A stretch of 64,000 nt of DNA from Silvimonas terrae (GCF_014202765.1 NZ_JACHHN010000004.1:124001-188000), one strand, 5' to 3'. Shown: positions 29,575-44,449, numbered from the stretch's first letter. The notes: a model not told the origin generated them from the letters alone. Program-made: numbers and translations.

Positions 29575-29601
29575 GTACGACAAATTCGGTCGGAGATTAA
29601 A

Positions 29602-30159
29602 ATGGCGCTCTACAGTGCCGGTGTGGAATACGGCATTCACTGCCTGTTGTTTCTGGTGGATGAGCATGGCCAGAGTCGGGAAGCCAGCGTGCGAGATCTG
29701 GCAGAACTACAAGGCGTGCCGCTGGAATACCTGGCCAAGGTGTTTACCAAACTGGCCCGGGCCGGCCTTGTGGCCGCCACCGAGGGCGTGCGGGGCGGGT
29801 TCCGGCTGGCCAGAGCGCCGGAACAGATCAGTGTGCTGGATATCGTGGCGGCCATTGATGGCCCCAAAGCCATTTTTGACTGCCGGGAAGTGCGCGAGCG
29901 CTGCGCCATCTTTGACGAGACCGCGCCGGCCTGGGCGGTAAAGGGGCCGTGTGCCATTCACAAGGTCATGCTGGATGCGCAGCAACACATGGAAGCTGCG
30001 CTGGCCCGGCAGAACATCCTTGATCTGGCCCGCCAGGTAGGGCAAAAAGCGCCGGCACAATTTGCGACGCAAGTGAATCGCTGGCTGGGTGAACGCCGGG
30101 ATAACAAAGGGGCCGGTAACCCGCCTGAGGTCATCCCGCTGGTGAAAGTGCCAGACTGA
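29602..30159 (+). CDS. Rrf2-family transcriptional regulator
   Basis: A 185-residue DNA-binding protein. The N-terminal winged helix (about 1-70) has the Rrf2 pattern YGIHCLLFLVDEHG and GVPLEYLAKVFTKLARAGLV. Three cysteines (C94, C101, C117) lie in the region where Rrf2 proteins bind an Fe-S cluster, but the spacing (6 then 15 residues) differs from IscR and NsrR. It could sense redox, NO or iron-sulfur status. The C-terminal tail is longer than in IscR. Divergent from the NADH dehydrogenase gene, its likely target. Confidence 0.9.
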   Translation: MALYSAGVEYGIHCLLFLVDEHGQSREASVRDLAELQGVPLEYLAKVFTKLARAGLVAATEGVRGGFRLARAPEQISVLDIVAAIDGPKAIFDCREVRERCAIFDETAPAWAVKGPCAIHKVMLDAQQHMEAALARQNILDLARQVGQKAPAQFATQVNRWLGERRDNKGAGNPPEVIPLVKVPD

Positions 30160-30184
30160 ACTACGCGCGCCAATGACCGCCAAT

Positions 30185-30213
30185 AAAAAACGGGACGCCA
30201 GGTCCCGTTTTTT
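30185..30213. terminator. Bidirectional terminator between Rrf2 gene and gltD
   Basis: Stem CGGGAC/GTCCCG with a five-base loop, six A residues to the left and seven T residues to the right. It serves the convergent Rrf2 and gltD genes. Confidence 0.9.
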
Positions 30214-30251
30214 TATGTTCTCTTGATTGATTGGCGCTTCACATCAGCAAC

Positions 30252-36262
<6,011 letters not shown>

Positions 36263-36575
36263 GGCACGTCCCTTTGAAAGCGGCCCGCAAAACCCGGTCG
36301 GCCGCGTGGTGCTGGCTATCCCGGCCCTTGTGGGGCGAGGCTTGGTCAGCAGCGCAAATACGTTGGCAAGCGCAAGCGAAAAGGCGTTAATTTTACCAAT
36401 GCATCAGGGTTTTCCACAATGCTGTTCACCCTGAGTGTAGGCAAAGCCGCCAGCGACTTGCCATGCCTGTTTTATATGGGCGCCGGACTGCCAGAAAAAA
36501 GCGCGGCAAAAGCGACGCCAATCAGTTCAGATTTATCCGGCGTACAGCTAGAATTGCGGCTTTTGGGGAGCCGCC
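36263..36575. other. Divergent gltB-murI promoter region
   Basis: A 313-bp interval with no convincing gene. It must hold the gltBD promoter (minus) and the murI promoter (plus). A TAGAAT box at about 36549 with a poor -35 is the best plus-strand candidate. The murI ribosome site GGGGAG is at about 36565. Confidence 0.45.
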
Positions 36576-37394
36576 ATGTCACAACCGCAAGCATCCTGCC
36601 CGATTGGGGTTTTTGACTCCGGCGTCGGCGGTCTGACCGTCGTGCGTGCGCTGATGGACCGTCTCCCCTTTGAGAACATTGTCTACTTTGGCGATACCGC
36701 CCGCGTGCCCTACGGCGTGAAGTCGGTCTCCACCATTGAGCACTTCACCCTGCAGATTGTGGATTTCCTGCAAAAGCAGCAGGTGAAGATGCTGATCATT
36801 GCCTGTAACACCATGGCCGCTGTCGCCGCCGAAAAAGTGCGGGAAGTCTCGCCGCTGCCGGTGCTGGATGTCATTGAAGCCGGCGCGCGCTGCGCGGTGC
36901 AAAGCACCCAAAGCGGCGGGATTGGCGTAATTGGCACGCCCACCACCATCAACTCCAACGCCTACGCCCGCGCCATTCACAGTCTGGGTCAGCAGTACCA
37001 CGTGTATTCGCAAGCCTGCCCGCTGTTTGTGCCGCTGGTAGAAGAAGGCTGGCTGGAGCACCCGGTCACCCGCCTGACCGCCGAGGAATACCTCAAGCCG
37101 GTATTTGTCGAACAGATCGACACGCTGGTGCTGGGCTGTACACACTACCCGCTGCTCAAACCCCTGTTGTCTGATGTGGCCGGCCCGCGCCTGAAACTGG
37201 TGGATTCCGCCATTGCCATTGCCGACGAAACCGCACAGTTGCTGCAAGAACAAGGCCTTGCCAACCCACAGCGCACCATGCCGGACTACCGTTATTTCGT
37301 CACCGACGTGCCGTTGAAGTTCCGCAGCGTGGGCGAGCGTTTCCTTGGACGTAACCTGGGCGCAATCGAGCAAGTGAGTATTGATAGACTGTGA
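36576..37394 (+). CDS. murI: Glutamate racemase
   Basis: MurI, 272 residues, makes D-glutamate for peptidoglycan. N-terminal FDSGVGGLTV (about 13-22) and the two catalytic cysteines in IACNTMAA (about 75) and LGCTHYPLL (about 187) are all present. The ATG at 36576 has GGGGAG upstream. It is followed by nth, with a GTGAGG-type hairpin in between. Confidence 0.98.
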   Translation: MSQPQASCPIGVFDSGVGGLTVVRALMDRLPFENIVYFGDTARVPYGVKSVSTIEHFTLQIVDFLQKQQVKMLIIACNTMAAVAAEKVREVSPLPVLDVIEAGARCAVQSTQSGGIGVIGTPTTINSNAYARAIHSLGQQYHVYSQACPLFVPLVEEGWLEHPVTRLTAEEYLKPVFVEQIDTLVLGCTHYPLLKPLLSDVAGPRLKLVDSAIAIADETAQLLQEQGLANPQRTMPDYRYFVTDVPLKFRSVGERFLGRNLGAIEQVSIDRL

Positions 37395-37465
37395 GGCGTG
37401 AGGGGTGAAGCGAAAAAGCCGGCCCCCAGCGTTTTTCACCTCACTCTTCCCACCTCACACCTCAC
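37391..37465. repeat. GTGAGG-type hairpin between murI and nth
   Basis: Outer arms GTGAGGCGTGAGG (37391-37403) and the complement of GTGAGGTGTGAGG (37453-37465), one mismatch. The interior has a short A5/T5 pair around GCCGGCCCCCAGC. It starts inside the murI stop region and ends seven bases before the nth ATG. Same element type as in the rpoB-rpoC spacer. Confidence 0.7.
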
Positions 37466-37471
37466 GCCAAT

Positions 37472-38122
37472 ATGAACAAAGAAAAACGCCACCAGTTCTA
37501 CCAGCGCCTGCAAGAGCTGGACCCCCACCCCACTACCGAGCTGGAATACACCACGCCGTTTGAATTGCTGGCGGCGGTATTGCTATCGGCCCAGGCCACG
37601 GACGTGGGGGTCAACAAAGCCACGCGCAAATTGTTCCCCGTTGCCAATACTCCGGCCACCATTCTGGCGCTGGGGCAGGAAGGGCTGGAGGCTTATATCG
37701 CCACCATCGGCCTGTATCGCAGCAAGGCCAAACACTTGCTGGAGACCTGTCGTATCTTGCTGGAAAAACACGACGGCGCAGTCCCGCAGGATAGAGAAGC
37801 GCTGGAAGCGTTGCCCGGTGTGGGCCGCAAGACGGCCAACGTGGTGATGAATACGGCCTTTGGCCACGCGACCATCGCGGTCGATACCCATATCTTTCGC
37901 GTCGCTAACCGTACCGGTCTGGCGCCAGGTAAAGACGTGCGCGTGGTAGAAGACAAGCTGATGAAGGTGACGCCGCTGGAATTTCGCCAGGATGCGCACC
38001 ACTGGCTGATTTTGCATGGCCGCTATGTTTGCAAGGCCCGGCGGCCGGAGTGCTGGCGTTGTGTGGTCAATGACCTGTGTGATTTCAAGCCCAAAGAGCT
38101 GACGCCCCCGAAGGGGCGCTGA
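37472..38122 (+). CDS. nth: Endonuclease III (DNA glycosylase/AP lyase)
   Basis: Nth, 216 residues, removes oxidised pyrimidines and cuts the abasic site. The helix-hairpin-helix LPGVGRKTANVV (about 113-124) contains the catalytic lysine, and the catalytic aspartate is in VDTHIFRVANR (about 138). The [4Fe-4S] ligands follow the C-x6-C-x2-C-x5-C pattern in CKARRPECWRCVVNDLC (about 187-203). The gene is flanked on both sides by GTGAGGT-type repeats. Confidence 0.98.
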   Translation: MNKEKRHQFYQRLQELDPHPTTELEYTTPFELLAAVLLSAQATDVGVNKATRKLFPVANTPATILALGQEGLEAYIATIGLYRSKAKHLLETCRILLEKHDGAVPQDREALEALPGVGRKTANVVMNTAFGHATIAVDTHIFRVANRTGLAPGKDVRVVEDKLMKVTPLEFRQDAHHWLILHGRYVCKARRPECWRCVVNDLCDFKPKELTPPKGR

Positions 38123-38458
38123 GAGGTGTGCGGTGTGAGGTGTGAGGTGTGAGGTGTGAGGTGTGAGGTGTGAGGTGTGAGGTGTGAGGTGTGAGGTGTG
38201 CCAGATTGTGTGTCCACTTCATCATGCCTCGCAAACCAATACTTCGTCATTCCGGCCTTGAGCCGGAATCCAGGTGTAAACAGGTGTGCCACAGGCACTG
38301 ACAATGGTTTATCAAATGGTTTGCCAGTGTCTGCCCACCTTTGGTGGGCGGACTGGATTCCGGCTCAAGGCCGGAATGACGAGTCTGGGGTATGCATCCT
38401 TCCCCTTCCTCACTCCTCACTCCTCACTCCTCACTCCTCACTCCTCACTCCTCACTCC
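38123..38458. repeat. Composite repeat: two heptamer arrays flanking an inverted REP-like pair
   Basis: The whole convergent gap between nth and the amylase gene is repeats. Left: nine tandem GTGAGGT units (38132-38194, plus a partial). Right: seven tandem CACTCCT units (38411-38459), which on the minus strand are GTGAGGA, differing by one base. Between them a perfect 28-bp inverted repeat lies at 38245-38272 and 38354-38381; each arm is itself a small hairpin (ATTCCGGC/GCCGGAAT), the layout of a REP doublet. The gap could fold into one very long hairpin. Confidence 0.9.
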
Positions 38459-40378
38459 TCACGACTTGAAACTGCCGTCATTCAGCGACTGGCTGCCCGA
38501 GGTGCATGTGGTCACTTCACGGTTGCCGCTGCTCGTGGACTGGTTGCTCTCCCACGTTGCCGTGCTGCCGTTCCATTTCACATACTTGTACTGGATGGCT
38601 GTGCCTGCCGGCAGGGAGACCGTACCGGTCCACGGCACATTGGCGCCGCTGCCCTGAATGGTCAGGGCAACGCCACTGGCTGGCGTCCAGTTACCCAGCG
38701 CAGACTGGTTGCCCACCACATACAGGTTCTGGCCAAAAACAGTGTTGGCATTGGCAATGGTAAAGGTCACCGCGCAAGTACCGGAGCCCGTGCCGCCGCC
38801 CGATGAGCCCGCGCCAGACTTCTGGCCGGTGTAGATTGCCACCGCAGGTACCGTCGCCCCACCGTTGGCCGGCAGCGTGATGGTGGCGTAACCGTTGCCA
38901 TCCACCGTCACACTATCGCTGGCGCAACCCGTGCTGGTCGCCAGGCCATGTGCCACGTTGCAGTAAGTCCCTGCGGCGAGGCCGGTCTGGAAACTTTGGG
39001 TCCAGGCACTGGTGTCGTTATTGAGCGCCACAAAACCCACTGCACCACGGCTGAACGCAATCTGGTTGCCATTACCGGTCACCCAGTTGCTGACGCCCTG
39101 CCCATTGGTGGCAGTGCGGAACTTCACCATATTGGCAATATCACCCCAGCGGTGGACAAAGTCCCAGTTCACATTGATCTGTGCGTTGCCACTGGCGTCA
39201 TACGGGCTGGCCGTTGGCGCATCCTGGTCAATGGTGCTGAAGCGGTAGCCCGACATCACCTGCACCTGGCTGGCATAGGGCCAGGCCAGCATGAAGATAT
39301 TGGCCAGATCAAAGCGCTTGGTGCCAGAAGCATCGTTGGTGGCACCGGTGTAGTTACTGGCGTTGAGCGAATCCGTACCGCTGCGTTCGGTATCCCAATT
39401 ATCCACAAACACCACGGCGTTGGCCGGTTGCACAAAGCCCCACGTGCCGCCCCAATTACCCGGTGTGCCCATCACGGTCGGGATGGAAGCCAGATTCAGC
39501 CCGTTGTTGTTGCGGAAGGTGTCACGGATGGCGTAGGTAAACTGGAATTCGTTGAGCGTGCCGTTCTGGAAATAATCCGAGCGCACCACATTGCCATCCG
39601 GAATCACCTCTTGCGTCACCCACAGGTTTTCACCGGCCAGCGTGGTCGGGTAACTGGATTTCACGTTGTTCAGGATGGTATTGAGGGCATCCGGCTGCTG
39701 ATGCTTGGCGGCGTCGATACGGAACCCGTCCACGCCCAGCGACAGCAGTTTCTTCATGTAGGTTTCGATGACGCTTTGCACGTAGGTGCTTTCGGTCGCC
39801 AGGTCGGGCAGGTTGTTCAGGCGGCAAAACATCACGTTATTGCGATTGCCCGGTGTGCCGTAGTCACTGGACTGGATCTGGCACAGGCTGTGGAAATCGT
39901 TGGCGGAAAACTGCGGGTAAGTCAGCGTGCTGGCATTCCAGCTAGAGCCATCGGTGGCGCTGTAGCCGCTGCTGGAGTCCTGCGACAACTGGTTGACCAC
40001 GATGTCGGCATAGACGCGCACACCGGCGGCGTGACACGTGCTGACCATGTTTTGCAGACCACTCTCCGTCCCCATGCGGCTGGTGAGCGAGCCATAGTTC
40101 ACTGGCTGGAACATATCCCACCAGGCGCCGGCAATCTTGGAGGCCTGCGGCGGCGAGATCTGCACCGCGCCGTAACCATTCGGCCCCAGGAAGGCGGTAC
40201 ATTCCTGGGCGATATCGGTCCATTTCCAGTGGAACATCTGGACCGAGGTATACGCCGGATTAAAACTGCTGGGTGTTGTACTACTGCTGGTGGTGGCTGC
40301 AACGGCGGCACTACCGCCGCCGCACGCGGCCAGTACCGCGCACAGCAGACTGCTTGTGACTGTGAATGCAACTTTCAT
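38459..40378 (-). CDS. Lipoprotein alpha-amylase (GH13) with C-terminal CBM20
   Basis: A 639-residue exported amylase. A signal peptide ends in lipobox LAAC (C19), followed by a Ser/Thr linker. The GH13 barrel has nucleophile D222 (GFRIDAAKH), acid/base E257 and transition-state stabiliser D329 (FVDNWDTER). Region I reads ADIVVNQ, with Gln130 where most family members have His. Residues about 545-639 are a CBM20 starch-binding domain (LYVVGNQSALGNW). Predicted to degrade starch at the cell surface or periplasm. Its stop codon lies inside the heptamer array. Confidence 0.93.
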   Translation of the reverse strand: MKVAFTVTSSLLCAVLAACGGGSAAVAATTSSSTTPSSFNPAYTSVQMFHWKWTDIAQECTAFLGPNGYGAVQISPPQASKIAGAWWDMFQPVNYGSLTSRMGTESGLQNMVSTCHAAGVRVYADIVVNQLSQDSSSGYSATDGSSWNASTLTYPQFSANDFHSLCQIQSSDYGTPGNRNNVMFCRLNNLPDLATESTYVQSVIETYMKKLLSLGVDGFRIDAAKHQQPDALNTILNNVKSSYPTTLAGENLWVTQEVIPDGNVVRSDYFQNGTLNEFQFTYAIRDTFRNNNGLNLASIPTVMGTPGNWGGTWGFVQPANAVVFVDNWDTERSGTDSLNASNYTGATNDASGTKRFDLANIFMLAWPYASQVQVMSGYRFSTIDQDAPTASPYDASGNAQINVNWDFVHRWGDIANMVKFRTATNGQGVSNWVTGNGNQIAFSRGAVGFVALNNDTSAWTQSFQTGLAAGTYCNVAHGLATSTGCASDSVTVDGNGYATITLPANGGATVPAVAIYTGQKSGAGSSGGGTGSGTCAVTFTIANANTVFGQNLYVVGNQSALGNWTPASGVALTIQGSGANVPWTGTVSLPAGTAIQYKYVKWNGSTATWESNQSTSSGNREVTTCTSGSQSLNDGSFKS

Positions 40379-40936
40379 TTTGCTCGGCCTTATCTTGGTT
40401 GTATGACCTTGAGTTGTGGCAAACGCTCCTCCATCTGCCGCCCGAAATCGACCGTATCAAACCGGTTTGGATTTCGTTGGTCAGCCTAATCAGCGGCGTT
40501 GGTGTACTCAACTACAAAACCGGAATGAAACCCGCTACAGCGCCAGTGCACCTGTTGCGCCCAATCCAGTATCCACGCCGTTTTCATGACGCTTAACACG
40601 TGTGAAAGCTGTTTTTTGCGCATCGCAGCATGACCGCATACATCCGATAAACGGCAGCAAAAACCCGGAAAACACCAGCAAATTACACATTAAAACCGGT
40701 GTGGATCAAAAACAGCGTATGTTCCGTCCTCCTGCACGGTTTCAGATAACGCTGGCACAACAATGGCGTTCAGGACTACAAAGAAGTCAGAACAGGCGTT
40801 CTGCGAAAAGCAGAAAACGCCGACCGGCCGGGCAACCACGCCGTGTCATGCTGCCTGCGTCAGCCTGGCCGGGTTGTCATGGCACAACCGCACCAGACCA
40901 TGTCGCGCTCAGGCCAGCTACGTGGGGGAGATCACC
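40379..40936. other. Divergent amylase-lpxO intergenic region
   Basis: 558 bp with several short open frames, none with a good start or recognisable protein. It should contain the amylase promoter (minus) and the lpxO promoter (plus). The lpxO ribosome site GGGGGAG is at 40924-40930. I see no RNA gene or strong operator. Confidence 0.5.
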
Positions 40937-41851
40937 ATGGAAAGCCTGATTATCAAGATTGTGCTGGTTCTGTTGCTGGCCACGGCGATTTTGCGTGTGC
41001 ATTTTCGCGGCCGGGTACGCCACTCCTTGCGTCACCAGGTGTTCGATCATTCCACGCTCACCGCGCCGGTGAACTTGCTGATGTATGCCTGCTCCAGCGT
41101 GCCGCAAACGCCCTTTCTGCCCGCGGATTCCTTTGCCGATCTCAAGGTGCTGCAAACCCACTGGCAAACGATTCGTGATGAAGGTGCCCGTCTGTTGCAG
41201 GCGCAGGAAATCCGCGCCGCGCAACATAACGACGACGCGGGTTTCAACTCTTTCTTCAAATACGGCTGGAAGCGCTTTTATCTGAAGTGGTACGGCGACA
41301 GTCACCCTTCTGCCGAAGAACTCTGCCCGCAAACCACGGCCCTGCTGCGTACCCTGCCCAGCGTCAAGGCGGCCATGTTTGCGTGGCTGCCGGATGGCGG
41401 CAAACTCAACCCGCACCGTGATCCGTACGCAGGCTCCTTGCGTTATCACCTGGGGCTGATTACGCCCAACGATGACCGCTGTTATATCGAGGTTGATGGT
41501 GCGCGTTACAGTTGGCGGGATGGTGAGGGCGTGGTGTTTGACGAGACCTATATCCACCGTGCGGAAAACCACAGCGGCCAGGGCCGTTTGATCCTGTTTT
41601 GCGACATTGAGCGTCCCATGCGTTACCAGTGGGCGGGCGCGTTCAATCGCTGGTTTGGACAATATATTGTTGCCGCCGCCGCATCGCCCAACCGGGATGG
41701 CGACCGGCTGGGGTTGATCAGTCGCTTGTTCCGTTATGCCGACTGGGTGGGGGTGCAGCGCAAGCGTTTCAAACGCTGGAACCCGGTGGTGTACCGGACC
41801 ACCCGCGTGGCGTTGATCCTTGCGGTGGCGGGCGCGTTTTTCCTGCTTTAA
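40937..41851 (+). CDS. lpxO: LpxO-type lipid A / aspartyl-asparaginyl beta-hydroxylase
   Basis: A 304-residue Fe(II)/2-oxoglutarate dioxygenase-like protein with an N-terminal membrane helix (about 4-20) and probably a C-terminal one. The iron site is visible as NPHRDPYAGSLRYHLGL (His/Asp, about 152-168) and FDETYIHRAEN (about 195-205). LpxO adds a 2-OH group to a secondary acyl chain of lipid A at the inner membrane. The ATG at 40937 follows GGGGGAG; the in-frame start at 40763 leads into non-conserved sequence. Confidence 0.88.
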   Translation: MESLIIKIVLVLLLATAILRVHFRGRVRHSLRHQVFDHSTLTAPVNLLMYACSSVPQTPFLPADSFADLKVLQTHWQTIRDEGARLLQAQEIRAAQHNDDAGFNSFFKYGWKRFYLKWYGDSHPSAEELCPQTTALLRTLPSVKAAMFAWLPDGGKLNPHRDPYAGSLRYHLGLITPNDDRCYIEVDGARYSWRDGEGVVFDETYIHRAENHSGQGRLILFCDIERPMRYQWAGAFNRWFGQYIVAAAASPNRDGDRLGLISRLFRYADWVGVQRKRFKRWNPVVYRTTRVALILAVAGAFFLL

Positions 41852-41981
41852 CCGGGTCGGCGGCTGTCAAACCCGTTGTGACAGCAACCACCCGGCTGCC
41901 CGGCTGACACAATCGGTCCTCGACATTGGGCGGCGGTGTTTGTAGTCTGGCGTCCGTTTGTCCGTCCAGATCACCACAATA

Positions 41982-42863
41982 ATGCTCCGTTTCCCGCTCG
42001 CGGCTGTTTTGCTGGCCGCAACCACGCTGGCGCACGCAGCCAGTAGCCAGTGCCCTGCCCGTTTCTTTGGCGGCCATGCGCCTGACCTCTATAACGCCAG
42101 ACTGGAGCACAACACCAAAGCGCTGTGCTTTGATGCCTATGCCGTGTTGTACTCCGGCGTCTCTCTCACGCCACTATGGTCGGCGGAACACATCACCCGC
42201 CAGAGCGTGGAAGCCGCGCGCGATCTGGTGCGCACTGATACCTTTCATGAAGAAACCGCGTTAAGCGGCATGCCGCACCCGACGCTGGAAGACTATGTTC
42301 ATAGCGGCTTTGATCGCGGCCACATGAGCCCCAACGGCGATATGCCCGATAGAACCGCGCAATTCCAGAGCTTTAGCCTCGCCAACATGATCCCGCAATC
42401 GCCCGAGAACAACCGTGGCTTGTGGGCCGGGCTGGAGTCCTCCGTGCGGGATATGGCGGTGCGGGATGGCGAAGTCTACGTGGTCACCGGCCCGATCTTT
42501 GAGGGCGCCAGCATCAAGCGTCTGAACGGGCGCGTACTGGTCCCCACGCACTTGTACAAAGCGGTCTACAACCCGCGTAAACAGCAGGCCGCAGCGTATA
42601 TCACGGCCAATGCGCCGGGCGAGGATTATCAGGTGGTGTCGATTGCCCAATTGCAACAACGCATCGGCATTAACCCCTTCCCTGCACTGCCAGAAGCCGC
42701 CCGCAACCGCGCCATGAGTTTGCCGCCTCCCAAACCCGCCAGCAGCAACGGACATAGTAAAAGCCGTGGCGGGAATATGCTGGATGGCTTGTCCGATGAA
42801 CTGATCCGCTGGATGGAGCGCGAATTCATGCGCATGGTCAGACACCTTATCCACACGCTTTAA
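41982..42863 (+). CDS. Exported DNA/RNA non-specific endonuclease
   Basis: A 293-residue secreted nuclease of the NucA/Serratia beta-beta-alpha-metal family. A signal peptide (about 1-19, ending AHA-ASS) precedes the domain. The catalytic motif DRGHMSP (about 111-117, H114 as general base) and the Asn-containing helix (SPENNRGLW near 144) that holds the metal are present. The C-terminal region (about 235-270) is a low-complexity linker, then a short helix. Predicted to degrade nucleic acid in the periplasm or outside. The ATG at 41982 is preferred to the TTG at 41958. Confidence 0.92.
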   Translation: MLRFPLAAVLLAATTLAHAASSQCPARFFGGHAPDLYNARLEHNTKALCFDAYAVLYSGVSLTPLWSAEHITRQSVEAARDLVRTDTFHEETALSGMPHPTLEDYVHSGFDRGHMSPNGDMPDRTAQFQSFSLANMIPQSPENNRGLWAGLESSVRDMAVRDGEVYVVTGPIFEGASIKRLNGRVLVPTHLYKAVYNPRKQQAAAYITANAPGEDYQVVSIAQLQQRIGINPFPALPEAARNRAMSLPPPKPASSNGHSKSRGGNMLDGLSDELIRWMEREFMRMVRHLIHTL

Positions 42864-42880
42864 CTACCCGGGAGCTTTGC

Positions 42881-43129
42881 ATGGCCACATCTTTTACCCC
42901 CTATGCCAATGAAGCGGATGTACTGGAAATTGGCGGACTGACCCTGGAAAACCGGCTGGATCACGTCAGCGTGTACGGCAGCCTGGACCTGACGCGCGAT
43001 CAGGCCGGCCTGAATGCCGCGCTGACCTTGCAAGCGGCGCTCAACCAGATCGTCACCACATTGCAAAGTGCGACGCTCCCGCAGCACATTGCGCCGCCCC
43101 GCATCAGCGAAACCGACAACCCGTTTTAG
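42881..43129 (+). CDS. Small unrecognised protein (82 aa)
   Basis: An 82-residue protein with no signal peptide, cysteine or membrane helix. It contains an apparent beta-strand segment (LEIGGLTLENRLDHVSVYGSL) followed by a helix. GGGAG eight bases upstream of the ATG supports translation. It lies 17 bp after the nuclease gene and 69 bp before the DUF2252 gene, so it may share a transcript with one or both. I do not recognise it. Confidence 0.65.
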   Translation: MATSFTPYANEADVLEIGGLTLENRLDHVSVYGSLDLTRDQAGLNAALTLQAALNQIVTTLQSATLPQHIAPPRISETDNPF

Positions 43130-43198
43130 CCAGCCGCTGACAGCATGGTCTGACAGCGGCAGCTAGCATGAAACATTGTCGCTACCCGCTGGAGCACC

Positions 43199-44389
43199 AT
43201 GAAAAAACTCCCCCGCCCTGACGAGCGCCGCCCGCTGCTGCTGGCGCGGCGCAACCTGAAAATGGCGCGCTCGCCGCACGCCTATGTGCGTGGCAATACC
43301 GTCCAGTTTTATCAATGGCTGCACAGCCAGCGCGGCCATGCCCTGCCCCACGGCCCGGCCGTCTGGATTTGCGGGGATTGCCATATCGGCAACCTCGGTC
43401 CCCTGGCCGGCGCCGATGGGGAGGTCACCATCCAGATTCGCGATCTGGATCAAACTGTGATTGGCAACCCGGCCCATGATCTGGTGCGGCTGGGTTTGTC
43501 GCTGGCCACCGCCGGGCGCGGCAGTCGCCTGTCTGGCGTGGTTATCGCCCGCATGCTGGAAGAAATGGTGCGCGGCTACGAACAGTCTTTCAGCGGCAAA
43601 CTGCACGATCCGCACCACAAACCCGACGCAGTGCGATTGGTGATGCGCGAAGCCACGGCCCGCTCCTGGAAAGAACTGGCCAAAGAGCGCATTGTCGATA
43701 CCGACCCCATCATTCCGCGCAGCAAGCATTTCTGGCCGTTGTCCAGAGAAGAACGCAAAGCGCTCAGGGATTTGTTTGCCCAACCCGAAGTAAAACAACT
43801 GGCAACCCGGCTGAAATCCCGCGAGGATGACGCACCGGTGACCCTGATCGACGCCGCTTACTGGGTAAAGGGATGTAGCTCCCTGGGTCTGCTGCGTTAT
43901 GCGGTATTGCTTGCAGTGGGTACCGGCAAGCAGCGGGAATTCTGTCTCATGGATGTCAAACAGGCCATCCAGGCCGCTGCCCCCCGCCACGCCCACGCCC
44001 GCATGCCGCGCGACAACAGCCAGCGCGTGCGAGAAGGCGCCTTGCAACTTTCCCCTGCGCTGGGTGAACGGCTGGTCGCGGCCCGTTTTATGGATAACGG
44101 CGTGTTTGTGCGCGAGCTGTTACCCCAGGATCTCAAGCTGGAAATCGACACCATGGAAACCGCAGAGGCCATGCGGGTGGCCCATTATCTGGCCCGTATC
44201 GTCGGCAACGCCCACGCCCGCCAGATGGATGAAGACACGCGCCGCGCCTGGCTGACCGAACTGGGCCAGCGCCACGGCAAAACGCTGGATGCCCCGTCCT
44301 GGTTATGGCAAAGCGTGGTAGAACTGGTGGGCAGTCATGAACAAGGTTATCTGGAGCATTGCCGGCGTTATGCGCTGACCACCCGTTAG
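43199..44389 (+). CDS. DUF2252-family protein
   Basis: A 396-residue cytoplasmic protein. The segment WICGDCHIGNLGP (about 57-69) followed by IRDLDQTVIGNPAHDLVRL (about 80-98) is the DUF2252 signature and resembles the catalytic HxDxxxxN/DxD arrangement of aminoglycoside phosphotransferase-like kinases. A phosphotransferase role is plausible but unproven. It is followed by a good terminator and forms a short plus-strand run with the nuclease and the 82-residue protein. Confidence 0.85.
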   Translation: MKKLPRPDERRPLLLARRNLKMARSPHAYVRGNTVQFYQWLHSQRGHALPHGPAVWICGDCHIGNLGPLAGADGEVTIQIRDLDQTVIGNPAHDLVRLGLSLATAGRGSRLSGVVIARMLEEMVRGYEQSFSGKLHDPHHKPDAVRLVMREATARSWKELAKERIVDTDPIIPRSKHFWPLSREERKALRDLFAQPEVKQLATRLKSREDDAPVTLIDAAYWVKGCSSLGLLRYAVLLAVGTGKQREFCLMDVKQAIQAAAPRHAHARMPRDNSQRVREGALQLSPALGERLVAARFMDNGVFVRELLPQDLKLEIDTMETAEAMRVAHYLARIVGNAHARQMDEDTRRAWLTELGQRHGKTLDAPSWLWQSVVELVGSHEQGYLEHCRRYALTTR

Positions 44390-44415
44390 TTAATTGCAGT
44401 CATGGATTCAGCCAA

Positions 44416-44449
44416 TAAAAAGACCGCCAGAATGGCGGTCTTTTTATTG
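44416..44449 (+). terminator. Terminator after the DUF2252 gene
   Basis: Stem AGACCGCCA/TGGCGGTCT (44421-44429 with 44433-44441), three-base loop, A-run before and TTTT after. It can act on both strands and also ends the convergent lipoprotein gene. Confidence 0.9.

Noticed and set aside
38023-38304. Minus-strand frame with Pro-His-Thr-Ser repeats
   Set aside because: The apparent repeat protein is a translation of the heptamer array; there is no start context and it overlaps nth.
38132-38461. Tandem short repeats as a possible CRISPR array
   Set aside because: The units are seven bases with no spacers, and there are no cas genes; they are simple tandem heptamers.
40763-40936. N-terminal extension of LpxO
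   Set aside because: The extension is not hydrophobic or conserved-looking, and a strong ribosome site lies directly before the ATG at 40937.
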